NCBI GenBank assembly: GCA_023416955.1
Contig: JAEZGM010000002.1
Coordinates: 1-64,000, forward strand
Source of the DNA: Bacillota bacterium
GTDB taxonomy: Bacteria > Bacillota > Clostridia > Oscillospirales > Acutalibacteraceae
DNA: 64,000 bases
Direction of reading: 5' to 3'
The notes beneath the pieces are model-generated. The model had not been told where the DNA came from. It saw nothing but the letters and a program-made list of their open reading frames with translations, and made no database searches. Positions 56,568-64,000 of this stretch are shown piece after piece (position 1 is the stretch's first letter; each line of letters starts with the position of its first letter). Both the position numbers and the translations under genes were made by a program.

Positions 56568-56672
56568 TATAGTCAGTTAACTTAAGAAAACATCCAAGAA
56601 ACAAGCGCAAAATCTTTAATCTATGGATTTTACGCTTGGAGATTGGTTCTGTTTTCAAGGTAACTGACTATA
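56568..56672. repeat. Family C palindromic repeat, copy C4 (105 bp, with nested palindrome)
   Basis: The outer 71 bp match C1-C3 (TATAGTCAGTTAACTTAAG ... TTCAAGGTAACTGACTATA). An extra 34 bp lies in the arm after CCAAGAAA. The extra DNA is itself an inverted repeat (CAAGCGCAAAATC ... GATTTTACGCTTG, one mismatch). Confidence 0.85.
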
Positions 56673-56673
56673 T

Positions 56674-56726
56674 TAGGCCTTGTTTAATAAATAATCCGTC
56701 GATTTTAATTTTTAAACAAGGCCCAG
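56674..56726. repeat. Family A palindromic repeat, copy A4
   Basis: TAGGCCTTGTTTAATAAA ... TTTTTAAACAAGGCCCAG, a 53-bp palindrome with no shared interior with A2/A3. It begins 2 nt after C4 and its last bases are the first of B3. Confidence 0.8.
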
Positions 56727-56766
56727 GGAAACGATGATTAAGTCGTAAGATAATCAGCGGTTACCT
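56725..56766. repeat. Family B palindromic repeat, copy B3 (42 bp)
   Basis: AGGGAAACGATGATTA-AGTCGTAAGA-TAATCAGCGGTTACCT. It completes a block of three different repeats in a row (C4-A4-B3). Its right arm encodes the last codons and the TGA stop of the Ppx-like gene. Confidence 0.88.
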
Positions 56767-58313
56767 AGGGAAGAGCGAATGGTCAACTCGGGATTATACC
56801 CGAATACCTCTTTAAAAAACGGCGCGCACTGGTTGAACGCCCACTTTTCCAGATAAGTATTTTCGTTGCTTTCCGCCGAAATCAGCAGGCGGTCATCTTC
56901 CAGTTTGACTTTGATGTCGCTGAGCTTCTGCTTCTGTGACTTGTCAAGCGCGTTTGCAAGGCGAAAAATAGCGACGAGCTTGGAAACAACCAAACGGTTG
57001 CCGTCATTTAAGCGAAAAAACTCAATGTCGTCAAAATAGGGGATTTCGTATTCGTTGTAGCGTGAAACATACGCGGTGAGAAGCATTTCCTCATCGGTCA
57101 TACCGTAAACGTCAATGTTTTTGATCAGGTCGAAGCTGCTCAGCAGATGCTGCTTTGCGGTAACATAGTGCCCGCATTCATGCAAAATGGCGGCAAGTTC
57201 CAGCAAAAGCCGCCTGCGGCGGTCTAAACCGTGCGCGCCTTTCATCTTGTCAAAAATTTTACACGCGAATTTACGGATACTTTCAGAGTGCCCCTGATTG
57301 CAGTGATACGTTTGCGCAATTGACTGTGCGCAGGAGATCGCGTTGACCCGCACATGCTCCAGATAATCTTCACTGCTTTTGGGAACAAGCATATGCCGCA
57401 TCAGCGCGTCCCACAGCTCCACCTTTGGCGCGATAATGATATCGGAAGTGGTAAATTCGATCAGGCGCGTGTAAATTGCCAGCGCGGAGTAGAGCAGCTC
57501 CGCGTTTTCTTCACTGACGGAAAACGCATCACTGATTTTTTCCTGCGACATGACGCGAACCTGCGCGTATAAATCGGAGAGCATCCGGGAAGGAATCTCG
57601 TATTTCCCGTCTATGGGTTCCACCCCGCAGAGCTTTGCAATCAGCTGTATTTCATTCCCAGTCAGAATCAGCGCGGAGACATTCCCCTTGTTCAGCGGAA
57701 TGGAAATGTGGCCGATGATGGAATCAAGGTATTCTTCCACCACCGTGTAAAAGTCGTCGGTCTCCTGCTCAATGCTGCCTAGCATATCGTGCAGCTTCAG
57801 CGCACCCATCGGGATGTTCTGGGAGAAAATCATGCGCCTGCCGTTATAGACGGCAAAACCGATGGTGCCCGCGCCGATATACGAAATCAGCGCATTGCGC
57901 CCGTTTTTGCCCTCCGCGTTTTCAATAGAGTTCAGAATTTCGGAGTAAATCAGCGTTTTCTCCTGATCATCCTCCAGTACCTGTACGGTCATGTCATTCT
58001 GAATTTTCAGCTGGTCGATGACATAGTAACGGTTCTCCGCTTCCCGAAACGCCGTGGTGGCCACAGCGCGGAATTGCCCCACGCCGTATTCAGCCATAAT
58101 ATCGGTGAAGCCGTGAAGAATTCTGGACAGCTCGCGCAAGCTTTCAAAACTGATTTTTCCGTCCGTAAATACCTCGTGACCAAGCGCCAGCGGATACTCC
58201 AGCCGGTCAATGTCCACGATTTTTCCCTGCTTCAGCTGTGAAATCCGCATTTTAAGCAAATTTGAGCCAATGTCGATGACTGCCGCTGTTTTATTGTTTT
58301 TCTTCTTGTTCAC
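56754..58313 (-). CDS. Ppx/GppA-family protein with HD domain, atypical active site
   Basis: A 519-residue protein of the exopolyphosphatase/guanosine pentaphosphate phosphatase family: an ASKHA fold (AAVIDIGSNLLKMRISQL; RAVATTAFREAEN; VLEDDQEKTLIY with the catalytic-position Glu) and a C-terminal HD-like helical domain (LLLELAAILHECGHYVTAKQ). The second phosphate loop is unusual: relatives read D-(I/L)-G-G-G-S-x-E, this one has SYIGAGTIGFAVY, without the Asp and Glu. It may be a weak hydrolase or a sensor of polyphosphate/(p)ppGpp. The start GTG 58313 was chosen by family length; an in-frame ATG at 58376 adds 21 residues without a good ribosome binding site. It follows ppk in reverse order on the same strand. 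Its last codons lie inside repeat B3. Confidence 0.85.
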   Translation of the reverse strand: MNKKKNNKTAAVIDIGSNLLKMRISQLKQGKIVDIDRLEYPLALGHEVFTDGKISFESLRELSRILHGFTDIMAEYGVGQFRAVATTAFREAENRYYVIDQLKIQNDMTVQVLEDDQEKTLIYSEILNSIENAEGKNGRNALISYIGAGTIGFAVYNGRRMIFSQNIPMGALKLHDMLGSIEQETDDFYTVVEEYLDSIIGHISIPLNKGNVSALILTGNEIQLIAKLCGVEPIDGKYEIPSRMLSDLYAQVRVMSQEKISDAFSVSEENAELLYSALAIYTRLIEFTTSDIIIAPKVELWDALMRHMLVPKSSEDYLEHVRVNAISCAQSIAQTYHCNQGHSESIRKFACKIFDKMKGAHGLDRRRRLLLELAAILHECGHYVTAKQHLLSSFDLIKNIDVYGMTDEEMLLTAYVSRYNEYEIPYFDDIEFFRLNDGNRLVVSKLVAIFRLANALDKSQKQKLSDIKVKLEDDRLLISAESNENTYLEKWAFNQCAPFFKEVFGYNPELTIRSSLGNR

Positions 58314-58510
58314 GGTTACGCGCCGCCTTTTCTGTTTTCCTGTAATCAGTATACCAAGAATTTGCAGTATCATCAATGAAATATTACAGAATCCAATATA
58401 AGTCTGCGGAATATTTCGCGGTATAGGCGGCGTTATTTCCAGCGAGTGGAATACCGGGACCCCAATCGCACAAAATAGAAGAAAACAAACAGTAGCGAGG
58501 AAGATGCTTT

Positions 58511-59386
58511 ATGTCTACTTATCATCGGTTAAGTAAGATATTGGAATCATCACAGGAAATTCCTTATGACGATTCGTCAAAAATTGTTGTAATCAGCGAT
58601 TGCCACAGGGGCGACGGAAGCTGGGTTGACGATTTCACCCACAATCAAAATTTGTATTATTCCGCAATAAAATATTATTATGAAAATGGATTTACTTATA
58701 TTGACCTTGGCGACAGCGATGAATTATGGAAGAACAAGAGGTTTTCCGATATCAGCGGAATATACACCGATACGTTTCACCTGCTGCATGAGTTTTATCA
58801 GAATCATCGCTACTATATGATTTATGGCAATCATGACATTGTAAAAAAATATCCCCTTTATAACAAGAAAAATCTGCAAAGATATTACGACAGCCACACG
58901 GATCGGGTTGAACCCTTGTTTGAGAATATAGAGGTTCACGAAGGGCTGGTGCTGAAAAATACGGATACACAGACAAAGATTCTGCTGGTGCACGGGCATC
59001 AGGGGGATTTGCTGAATGATATTTTCTGGCGTGTCGGAAGATTCCTTACCAGATATGTCTGGCGCAGGCTGGAGTTTTTCGGTCATAAAGACCCCACGAG
59101 CGCGGCAAAAAACTACGCGAAAAAGCGGAAAGTGGAACGGAAAATCATTGAGTGGGTCGCAAACAACAATCAGCCGGTCATAGCGGGGCACACGCACCGG
59201 CCAACGTGCCCGTCGGAAAAAGATCAGCCGTATTTTAATGACGGCAGCTGCATCCATCCGAACTGTATCACCTGCATTGAAATTGTAAACGCTGAAATTA
59301 CGCTGATAAAATGGGACATCAAGACCAGGGACGACCGAACGGTTTATGTTGACCGGGAACCGATTGCCGTGCCCAGAAAAATATGA
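58511..59386 (+). CDS. Calcineurin-like metallophosphoesterase
   Basis: A 291-residue two-metal phosphoesterase. All five motifs are read: ISDCHRGDG (D-x-H), LGDSDELW (GD-x-x-E type, as in UDP-diacylglucosamine hydrolase relatives), YGNHDIV, LVHGHQGD, and AGHTHRP. The region ARG-like KNYAKKRKVERKI and the end INVEITLIKWDI-like strands complete the fold. Lipid-A-type substrates are unlikely in a Gram-positive; a nucleotide or phosphodiester is more plausible. ATG 58511 follows GAGGAAGA. Divergent from the Ppx-like gene, with its promoter in the 134-nt gap. Confidence 0.88.
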   Translation: MSTYHRLSKILESSQEIPYDDSSKIVVISDCHRGDGSWVDDFTHNQNLYYSAIKYYYENGFTYIDLGDSDELWKNKRFSDISGIYTDTFHLLHEFYQNHRYYMIYGNHDIVKKYPLYNKKNLQRYYDSHTDRVEPLFENIEVHEGLVLKNTDTQTKILLVHGHQGDLLNDIFWRVGRFLTRYVWRRLEFFGHKDPTSAAKNYAKKRKVERKIIEWVANNNQPVIAGHTHRPTCPSEKDQPYFNDGSCIHPNCITCIEIVNAEITLIKWDIKTRDDRTVYVDREPIAVPRKI

Positions 59387-59425
59387 GAACACGCGCCTCA
59401 CCTTTGTGGAGCGCATGTTCTTTGG
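59387..59425 (+). terminator. Terminator of the metallophosphoesterase gene
   Basis: GAACACGCGC (59387-59396) pairs with GCGCATGTTC (59411-59420), one mismatch, followed by TTTGG. Confidence 0.6.
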
Positions 59426-59491
59426 ATAAATAAATTGAAGGAGCAGAGTTTTTTGTGGTAAGGCGACTCGGTCGAACGCGGGAGAGCAGAG

Positions 59492-61933
59492 CTAAATAAA
59501 AAGGTTTGTATCCGACTCTTCCGCATTTGCAAGGAAGGAAGCTACTCCGCCAATTTTGACACCGTCCATCAATTCCTCTGGCCGAATCCCCATTACGTCC
59601 ATCGACATGGAGCAGGCAGTGATTTCCACGCCGTTGCTGATCGCCTCATGAATCAGACTTTCAAGAGAATCAATATTTTTGTTTTGCATAACGGTTCGAA
59701 TCATCTTTGCCCCGATTCCGCCCATATTGAGTTTGGAAAGACCGAGCTTTTTGGAACCCCTCGGCATCATACGACCGAACATGGTACTGATAAAGTCTTT
59801 TTTAACCGAAATCTTTTCCGGCTTTCTCAGGATATTGAGTCCCCAGAAGGTAAAAAACATATGAACGTGTCTGCCCATTGCGGCTGCCCCGTTTGCGATG
59901 ATGAACGAGGCAATTGCCTTGTCAAGGTCTCCTGAAAAGATAATCATGCTTTTATCGTTTGCAGCCTGTGTGTTTTTCTGCGGCGCCTGTTCTCTTTTCT
60001 GAATTGTAACGCCGAAGCTTTTGCCGTCGAAGCCTGATTTCAGCAGTTTATTCCCTGTCCTTCTGCAAAAAGCTTCAATGTCGCCGGCAAAAGCCGGGTC
60101 GGTCGCTTTTACGTTAAAAACGGTACCCTCGGGCGCTTGTGCCATCGCTTTGTGAACAGCCATGATGGGGCCGGGGCAGTTTAGGCCGCAGGCGTCAACG
60201 AAAATTTCGTTTTCCGGTTCTTTTGCGGGCAGTTGGGTCTCAACTTCTACGCTGTTTTGATTTGATCCGTTGTCCAAGCCAAGCTGATCCTGTTGGATTT
60301 CCTTCCAGAGCCGGTAACCGCCGCTCAGATTTCTCACATTTACAAAACCGTTCTGCAGCAGGATACGGGCGGCAAGGTAGCCACGCAGCCCAATCTGGCA
60401 GAACAGGTAAATTCCCCGGCCTTTCGGCAACCGGTTCAGCTCTTCGCGAAGGCTGTCGAGCGGTATGTTGACGGCTCCCGGAATAGTCCCCGCTTCAAAC
60501 TCCTCGTTGGTACGCACATCGAGCAGGAGAGCCTTTTCGGGATCAACACCATCTACATCTTCAGGGTAGAAGGGTGTAAATTTGCTTTTTAAAATATTTT
60601 CGGCGGTGTAGCCTGCCATATTGACCGGGTCCTTCGCCGAAGAAAATGGCGGGGCATAGCAAAGCTCAAGACGCGTCAGATCGTAAACTGTTCCCCGCAG
60701 GCGCATCACAGTGGCGATTACATCAATTCGTTTGTCTACACCGGAAAATCCCACAGCCTGAGCGCCGAGGATACGGCCGTCGTCGGGTGAAAAAAGCAGT
60801 TTGATGCTCATTGGCAGGCCGCCCGGATAATAGGAGGCATTCGACGGGGAGTAGGTATAGGATTTGACGAATTTTATATCGTTTGCTTTCAGCACCGTTT
60901 CCGAAAGACCGGTAGCCGCAAGAGTCAGATCGAAAATTTTGAGGACGGACGATCCCTGCGATCCGTCGTATCTTTCGTCTTCACCGCATACGTTGTCAGC
61001 CGCCATTCGTCCCTGCTTGTTGGCGGGAGAAGCCAGCGGAATAAATGCGGCTTTGCCGCTTGCCAGGTCGGTTACCTGAACGGCGTCGCCGACTGCGTAA
61101 ATATCATCATCACTGGTTTTCATATGGTCATTCACAAGAATCGCGCCGCGCAGGCCGGTTTCCAGTCCCGATTCTTTCGCAAGCTGTGATTCCGGTGCGA
61201 CTCCCGCGGCGAGTACGGCAAAATCCGCGATAACGGGAGCGCCCTGTGAGAGTCTGAAAATAAGTTTCCCGTCTGTTTCCTCTATAGTGTTTACGCCGGT
61301 ATTAAGCAGCAGCCGCACTCCCTTTGCGCGCAGATGATTGTGCAGTTGGGAAGCCGTGTCGCCGTCTATGGGCGGAATGATATGGCCGGTAAGCTCTATG
61401 ATCGTTACCGAAATGCCGAGCCTGTGCAGATTTTCGGCTGTTTCAATGCCGATGTAGCCTCCTCCGATGATCACAGCGCTTTTCGGTGCGTTTTGCGTAC
61501 AAAACTCTTTGATTGCATAGGTGTCGGGAATACTGCGTAAAGCAAAGACTTTTTTGCTGTCAAATCCCGGAAGCCGGGGCCGGATAGGCTCCGCTCCCGG
61601 AGAAAGAATCAATTTATCATAGCTTTCCTGATAAAAACTTCCGTCTTGAATCTTCCTGACAGTAACCTGTTTGTTTTTTCGGTCGATAGAGGTTACTTCG
61701 CTGCCGACCCGCACATCAACATTAAACCGGTTTCGGAAACTCTCGGGAGTCTGCAGTGTCAATTTTGCTTTGTCCGTTATAATGTCGCCTATATAATAGG
61801 GCAACCCGCAATTTGCAAAAGAAATATATTGACCGCGTTCAAACAGGACAATCTGTGCGTGCTCATCATTTCTGCGCAGCCGTGCCGCGGCGGAAGCGCC
61901 GCCCGCAACTCCGCCGACAATCAATACCTTCAT
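59492..61933 (-). CDS. CoA-disulfide reductase/persulfide protein: Pyr_redox, rhodanese, TusA and DsrE modules fused
   Basis: An 813-residue multidomain sulfur protein. Residues 1-445 are a CoA-disulfide-reductase-type flavoprotein: FAD motif VGGVAGGASAAARLRR, redox Cys42 in SFANCGLPYY, NAD motif IIGGGYIGIETAE and the YAVGDAV loop. Residues about 460-550 are a rhodanese with its Cys in LFCQIGLRGY. Residues about 580-650 are TusA-like (DACGLNCPGPIMAVHKAM). Residues about 665-813 are DsrE-like, ending with the cysteine region EITACSMSMDVMGI. All four sulfur sites are present, so the chain could reduce disulfides/persulfides and pass the sulfur from domain to domain. Single-gene unit. Confidence 0.92.
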   Translation of the reverse strand: MKVLIVGGVAGGASAAARLRRNDEHAQIVLFERGQYISFANCGLPYYIGDIITDKAKLTLQTPESFRNRFNVDVRVGSEVTSIDRKNKQVTVRKIQDGSFYQESYDKLILSPGAEPIRPRLPGFDSKKVFALRSIPDTYAIKEFCTQNAPKSAVIIGGGYIGIETAENLHRLGISVTIIELTGHIIPPIDGDTASQLHNHLRAKGVRLLLNTGVNTIEETDGKLIFRLSQGAPVIADFAVLAAGVAPESQLAKESGLETGLRGAILVNDHMKTSDDDIYAVGDAVQVTDLASGKAAFIPLASPANKQGRMAADNVCGEDERYDGSQGSSVLKIFDLTLAATGLSETVLKANDIKFVKSYTYSPSNASYYPGGLPMSIKLLFSPDDGRILGAQAVGFSGVDKRIDVIATVMRLRGTVYDLTRLELCYAPPFSSAKDPVNMAGYTAENILKSKFTPFYPEDVDGVDPEKALLLDVRTNEEFEAGTIPGAVNIPLDSLREELNRLPKGRGIYLFCQIGLRGYLAARILLQNGFVNVRNLSGGYRLWKEIQQDQLGLDNGSNQNSVEVETQLPAKEPENEIFVDACGLNCPGPIMAVHKAMAQAPEGTVFNVKATDPAFAGDIEAFCRRTGNKLLKSGFDGKSFGVTIQKREQAPQKNTQAANDKSMIIFSGDLDKAIASFIIANGAAAMGRHVHMFFTFWGLNILRKPEKISVKKDFISTMFGRMMPRGSKKLGLSKLNMGGIGAKMIRTVMQNKNIDSLESLIHEAISNGVEITACSMSMDVMGIRPEELMDGVKIGGVASFLANAEESDTNLFI

Positions 61934-62115
61934 AGTTCGATTCCTCTCTCCGTCTCATAATTTCCTGACTGAATACCGTGAACCGTGCCGCAAAGCCGCT
62001 CTTACTGGCTGTGTGCACAGGAATTTTGGCGTATTCAGTATATACCGCATGATTTTGCGTTTCCGTAACAATATCACATATGTAAAAATGAATTCTGAAA
62101 ATCGTGCAAAAAAAC
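61934..62115. other. Gene-free stretch upstream of the fused sulfur protein
   Basis: Left part of the 432-nt gap 61934-62365. It should hold the promoter of the minus-strand fusion gene, but no clear consensus pair was found. Nothing else was recognised. Confidence 0.4.
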
Positions 62116-62142
62116 AGCAGAGACTCTAAAAAGAGCCTCTGC
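62108..62142 (-). terminator. Terminator of the MYG1-family gene
   Basis: On the minus strand GCAGAGGCTCT (62142-62132) pairs with AGAGTCTCTGC (62127-62117), one mismatch, and is followed by TGTTTTTTT. Confidence 0.8.
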
Positions 62143-62365
62143 CTTTTCCAAGCGAGTATTTAATTATTCCGATGTGAGAAATAAATTGCCCAACTTAACC
62201 ATCCCCCAATTCCTATTGTAACTGGTTTATGACAGTCTCATTTCACTTTAAATTCCTCATCATGCAATTAAAACTTATGCTTGTTTTAATTGGGATACAA
62301 ATTCATGTATCCTGTCATTATTATGAGCAAAATGTGCGGCGCTATACCATTAAAATTCAGGGATA
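62143..62365. other. Long 3' region after the MYG1-family gene
   Basis: Between the MYG1 stop and its terminator lie about 220 nt without a gene. Two hairpins are visible on the transcript: GGATACATGAATTTGTATCC (near 62299-62318) and CAATTAAAAC ... GTTTTAATTG (near 62264-62291). Frames on the plus strand here lack ribosome binding sites. Confidence 0.4.
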
Positions 62366-63229
62366 TCATTCCAATTTTTTTAATTGCTTTCCCTGCGCAA
62401 TTCTGCAGGCTTCTATGACATCGTCCAGCGTGTCCGCCGAGATTAAAAAGCGGCCCTTGTGGCAGAAGGTCAGCGTTTTCACTCCGGACAGCGTCTGCAA
62501 CTCCTCTGCTGTTTTGCCCGCCCAATCTTCAGGAAAATTGCACTTTACTTCTGCGGTATCGAAGTCCGACGGAATCACCTGTGCGCTGTATCCTCCCCGT
62601 TGAGAGGGATAAACCACAAATTCGGCGTCCGAGGGAATCAGCACCATTTTCCACGGGGCGAATCTCGGCAGCTGCACAATACGATCCTTTTCTTCGGCAA
62701 GAGCAGCCTCAACAAGTGATTTTGCCTTTTGTGTGCTCGCAATACCCTCGATCCTCTTTTTCAAAATGAGTACCGCAAGGTTTACCGCTTCCGCGAAGCA
62801 TGTGTCCGCCGGGCGGTCGGAATCCCAAGTGGGGTTGAAGGCACCGATTACGCCGGCAAGCTGGTTTCCGCAGCCGGTGTTGTCGTCCTCGTCCAGCGGC
62901 TGAATAAAGTGTTCGTCAAAGCGCGCCGCTTCCTTTTCCGCATCCTCCGGCGTACAGACTTCACCGAGCAGGTGCGTGCCGAATTCGCGCCACAGTAACC
63001 CGAATGCCGCGTACGGCACGCCGTTTCCGCGTATTTCGGAATCCTCCTGATGATGGTCGAATTTGCCGCGGCCGATGTCGAAGACAATGCCGTCAAAATC
63101 CGGCGGTACCTCAAAGGCGCGCTCAATTTGAATATTGGGGTTCATAATTTTTAAAAGCGCAGTGGAAAACACGTCGTCCGCGTGGAACTTTCCGCCGTGC
63201 GTCAGTCCTTGATCGGGAATCGCAGTCAT
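62366..63229 (-). CDS. MYG1/UPF0160-family protein
   Basis: A 287-residue protein of the MYG1 (UPF0160) family, related to DHH phosphoesterases. The start THGGKFHADDVFSTALLKI and the DIGRGKFDHHQ motif (DHH-like metal site) are clear. ENDTGCGNQL-like and the ending YVVYPSQRGGYSAQVIP-type strands follow. The human relative is reported as a 3'-5' RNA exonuclease; bacterial members are little studied. It lies alone with its own terminator. Confidence 0.9.
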   Translation of the reverse strand: MTAIPDQGLTHGGKFHADDVFSTALLKIMNPNIQIERAFEVPPDFDGIVFDIGRGKFDHHQEDSEIRGNGVPYAAFGLLWREFGTHLLGEVCTPEDAEKEAARFDEHFIQPLDEDDNTGCGNQLAGVIGAFNPTWDSDRPADTCFAEAVNLAVLILKKRIEGIASTQKAKSLVEAALAEEKDRIVQLPRFAPWKMVLIPSDAEFVVYPSQRGGYSAQVIPSDFDTAEVKCNFPEDWAGKTAEELQTLSGVKTLTFCHKGRFLISADTLDDVIEACRIAQGKQLKKLE

Positions 63230-63352
63230 CGTAATCTCATCTTTTCTAAACTGAATTTCACTTTATCCTTTCCCGGAAACGTGAATGTTTATCCGGAAAA
63301 GCAAAAGTGTTTTTACTATACCATGCCCGCCACACAATATCAATATAAAAGC

Positions 63353-63386
63353 CCGGCGGAGCAGCCGAATCTTGATGCTCCACCGG
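63353..63386 (-). terminator. Terminator of the ABC exporter gene
   Basis: On the minus strand CCGGTGGAGCA (63386-63376) pairs with TGCTCCGCCGG (63363-63353), loop 12 nt, followed by GCTTTTAT. Confidence 0.75.
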
Positions 63387-63410
63387 ACTGTTAAAATTTA
63401 TATATTTGAA

Positions 63411-64000
63411 TTAAAACGCGTGAGCACGTGTCAGGTCGAGCTGCCGCGCACCGTCGTACTGCGACATATACAGCTTGTAGTACAGTCCCTTTTGTTTCAT
63501 CAGCTCCTCGTGTGTGCCGCTTTCCATGATGCGCCCGTCGTCAATATACATGATGCGGGTGCAGCTTTTGATGGTGGAAAGGCGGTGCGCAATAATGAAC
63601 GAGGTGCGTCCCTTCAGCAGCGTGTTGATGCCCTGCTGAACCAATTGTTCGGTTGCCGTGTCGATAGAGGAAGTAGCCTCGTCAAGCACCAGAATTTTCG
63701 GGTCGGCAAGCAGGGTGCGCGCAAAAGCAATCAGCTGCTTCTGGCCCTGCGACAGTCCGCCGCCGCGCTCCTTTACGACTGTATGGTAGCCGTCGCGCAT
63801 TTTCTGAATAAATTCGTCGGCGTGAAGCGCCTTTGCGGCGCGGATTACCTCTTCGTCGGTCGAGCCGGGGGTGCCGTAACGGATATTGTCGGCAATGGTG
63901 CCGGAAAAAATGAAGCTGTCCTGCAGCATGATGCCCATTTGACCGCGCAGGGAATGCAGCGTAACGTCCATGACGCTGTGCCCGTCAATCTGTACCGCGC
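63411..64000 (-). CDS. ABC exporter (membrane-ATPase fusion), C-terminal part, truncated by the window
   Basis: The last 195 residues of a type I ABC exporter ATPase. The frame continues past the window edge (AVQIDGHSV before the first Met). The Q-loop is MLQDSFIFSGTIADNIRYG, the signature is LSQGQKQLIAFARTL, Walker B is ILVLDEATSSID and the switch is IAHRLSTI. The signature has Gln instead of Gly after Ser, which is common in heterodimeric exporters, so a partner gene may lie outside. Walker A and the membrane domain are outside the window. Confidence 0.92.
   Translation of the reverse strand, partial: AVQIDGHSVMDVTLHSLRGQMGIMLQDSFIFSGTIADNIRYGTPGSTDEEVIRAAKALHADEFIQKMRDGYHTVVKERGGGLSQGQKQLIAFARTLLADPKILVLDEATSSIDTATEQLVQQGINTLLKGRTSFIIAHRLSTIKSCTRIMYIDDGRIMESGTHEELMKQKGLYYKLYMSQYDGARQLDLTRAHAF

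Noticed and set aside
62229..62603. 124-codon frame on the plus strand
   Set aside because: Its 3' part is antisense to the MYG1-family gene and it has no ribosome binding site.
1..64000. CRISPR array, rRNA, tmRNA, SRP RNA or RNase P RNA
   Set aside because: No regularly spaced direct repeats and none of the conserved cores of these RNAs were seen when reading either strand; only tRNA-Val was found.

Overview
The window is a piece of a Gram-positive, spore-forming Clostridia chromosome of moderate GC. It carries the sporulation factor sigma-K, SipW-type secretion, SepF/DivIVA/YlmH, a YlbF-family protein, many cytoplasmic-membrane lipoproteins and no outer-membrane genes. The miaB-ylbF-mutS-mutL-miaA block and the ylmE/sepF/ylmH/divIVA/ileS/lspA/rluD block fit the Oscillospiraceae/Ruminococcaceae (Caproiciproducens-like). 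That family assignment is inference from gene content, not a database match.

Layout. 1-1070: decayed mobile DNA (5' end of an IS3-family transposase, a startless membrane ORF, loose hairpins) up to the 3' end of a tRNA-Val(GAC) gene. 1.3-10.7 kb: a patatin-like lipase, a zinc-type ABC transporter with a palindromic operator, a TPP-riboswitch-controlled thiamine/precursor uptake operon, small proteins, a TetR regulator, DUF503, DUF523 and a ferredoxin. 11-18.9 kb: an amino-acid module with two paralogous polar-amino-acid binding lipoproteins on the minus strand flanking a plus-strand run of class III aminotransferase, 2-hydroxyacid dehydrogenase, HisC-like aminotransferase, permease and ATPase. 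19.4-21 kb: prfC. 21.2-27.2 kb: a cell-surface locus with SipW signal peptidase, three SipW-signal TasA/camelysin-like subunits, an 806-residue secreted protein and a PPKTG sortase substrate. 27.5-34.6 kb: a TrpXYZ-like ABC transporter, ArsC-like and glyoxalase proteins, sigK, and a PadR-DUF1700/DUF4097 pair. 35.2-43.8 kb: tRNA modification and mismatch repair (miaB, ylbF, mutS, a double GNAT, mutL, miaA). 43.8-52.8 kb: envelope/cell division and ileS, lspA, rluD-type and comEA-like genes. 53-64 kb, mostly minus strand: phosphofructokinase, polyphosphate kinase with an adjacent Ppx-like protein, a metallophosphoesterase on the plus strand, a four-module CoA-disulfide-reductase/rhodanese/TusA/DsrE fusion, a MYG1-family protein and a partial ABC exporter.

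The least expected structure lies between genes. At least three families of dispersed palindromic repeats recur across the window (here called A, B and C), with a fourth set of near-identical long terminator stems (D). Family C has three copies of exactly 71 bp and a fourth that carries a palindrome inserted in its arm. Family B supplies the stop codons of two genes. In the amino-acid region three transcription units share one layout, a consensus promoter followed within about 20-40 nt by an intrinsic terminator ahead of the gene, which suggests attenuation or short regulatory RNAs.

The best candidate for an undescribed system is the 21.2-27.2 kb SipW/TasA-like locus, probably a surface fibre or matrix. 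The next is the amino-acid transport/transamination module with its promoter-proximal terminators and a dehydrogenase whose dinucleotide motif is degenerate. All functional statements come from motifs read by eye; no search was run.
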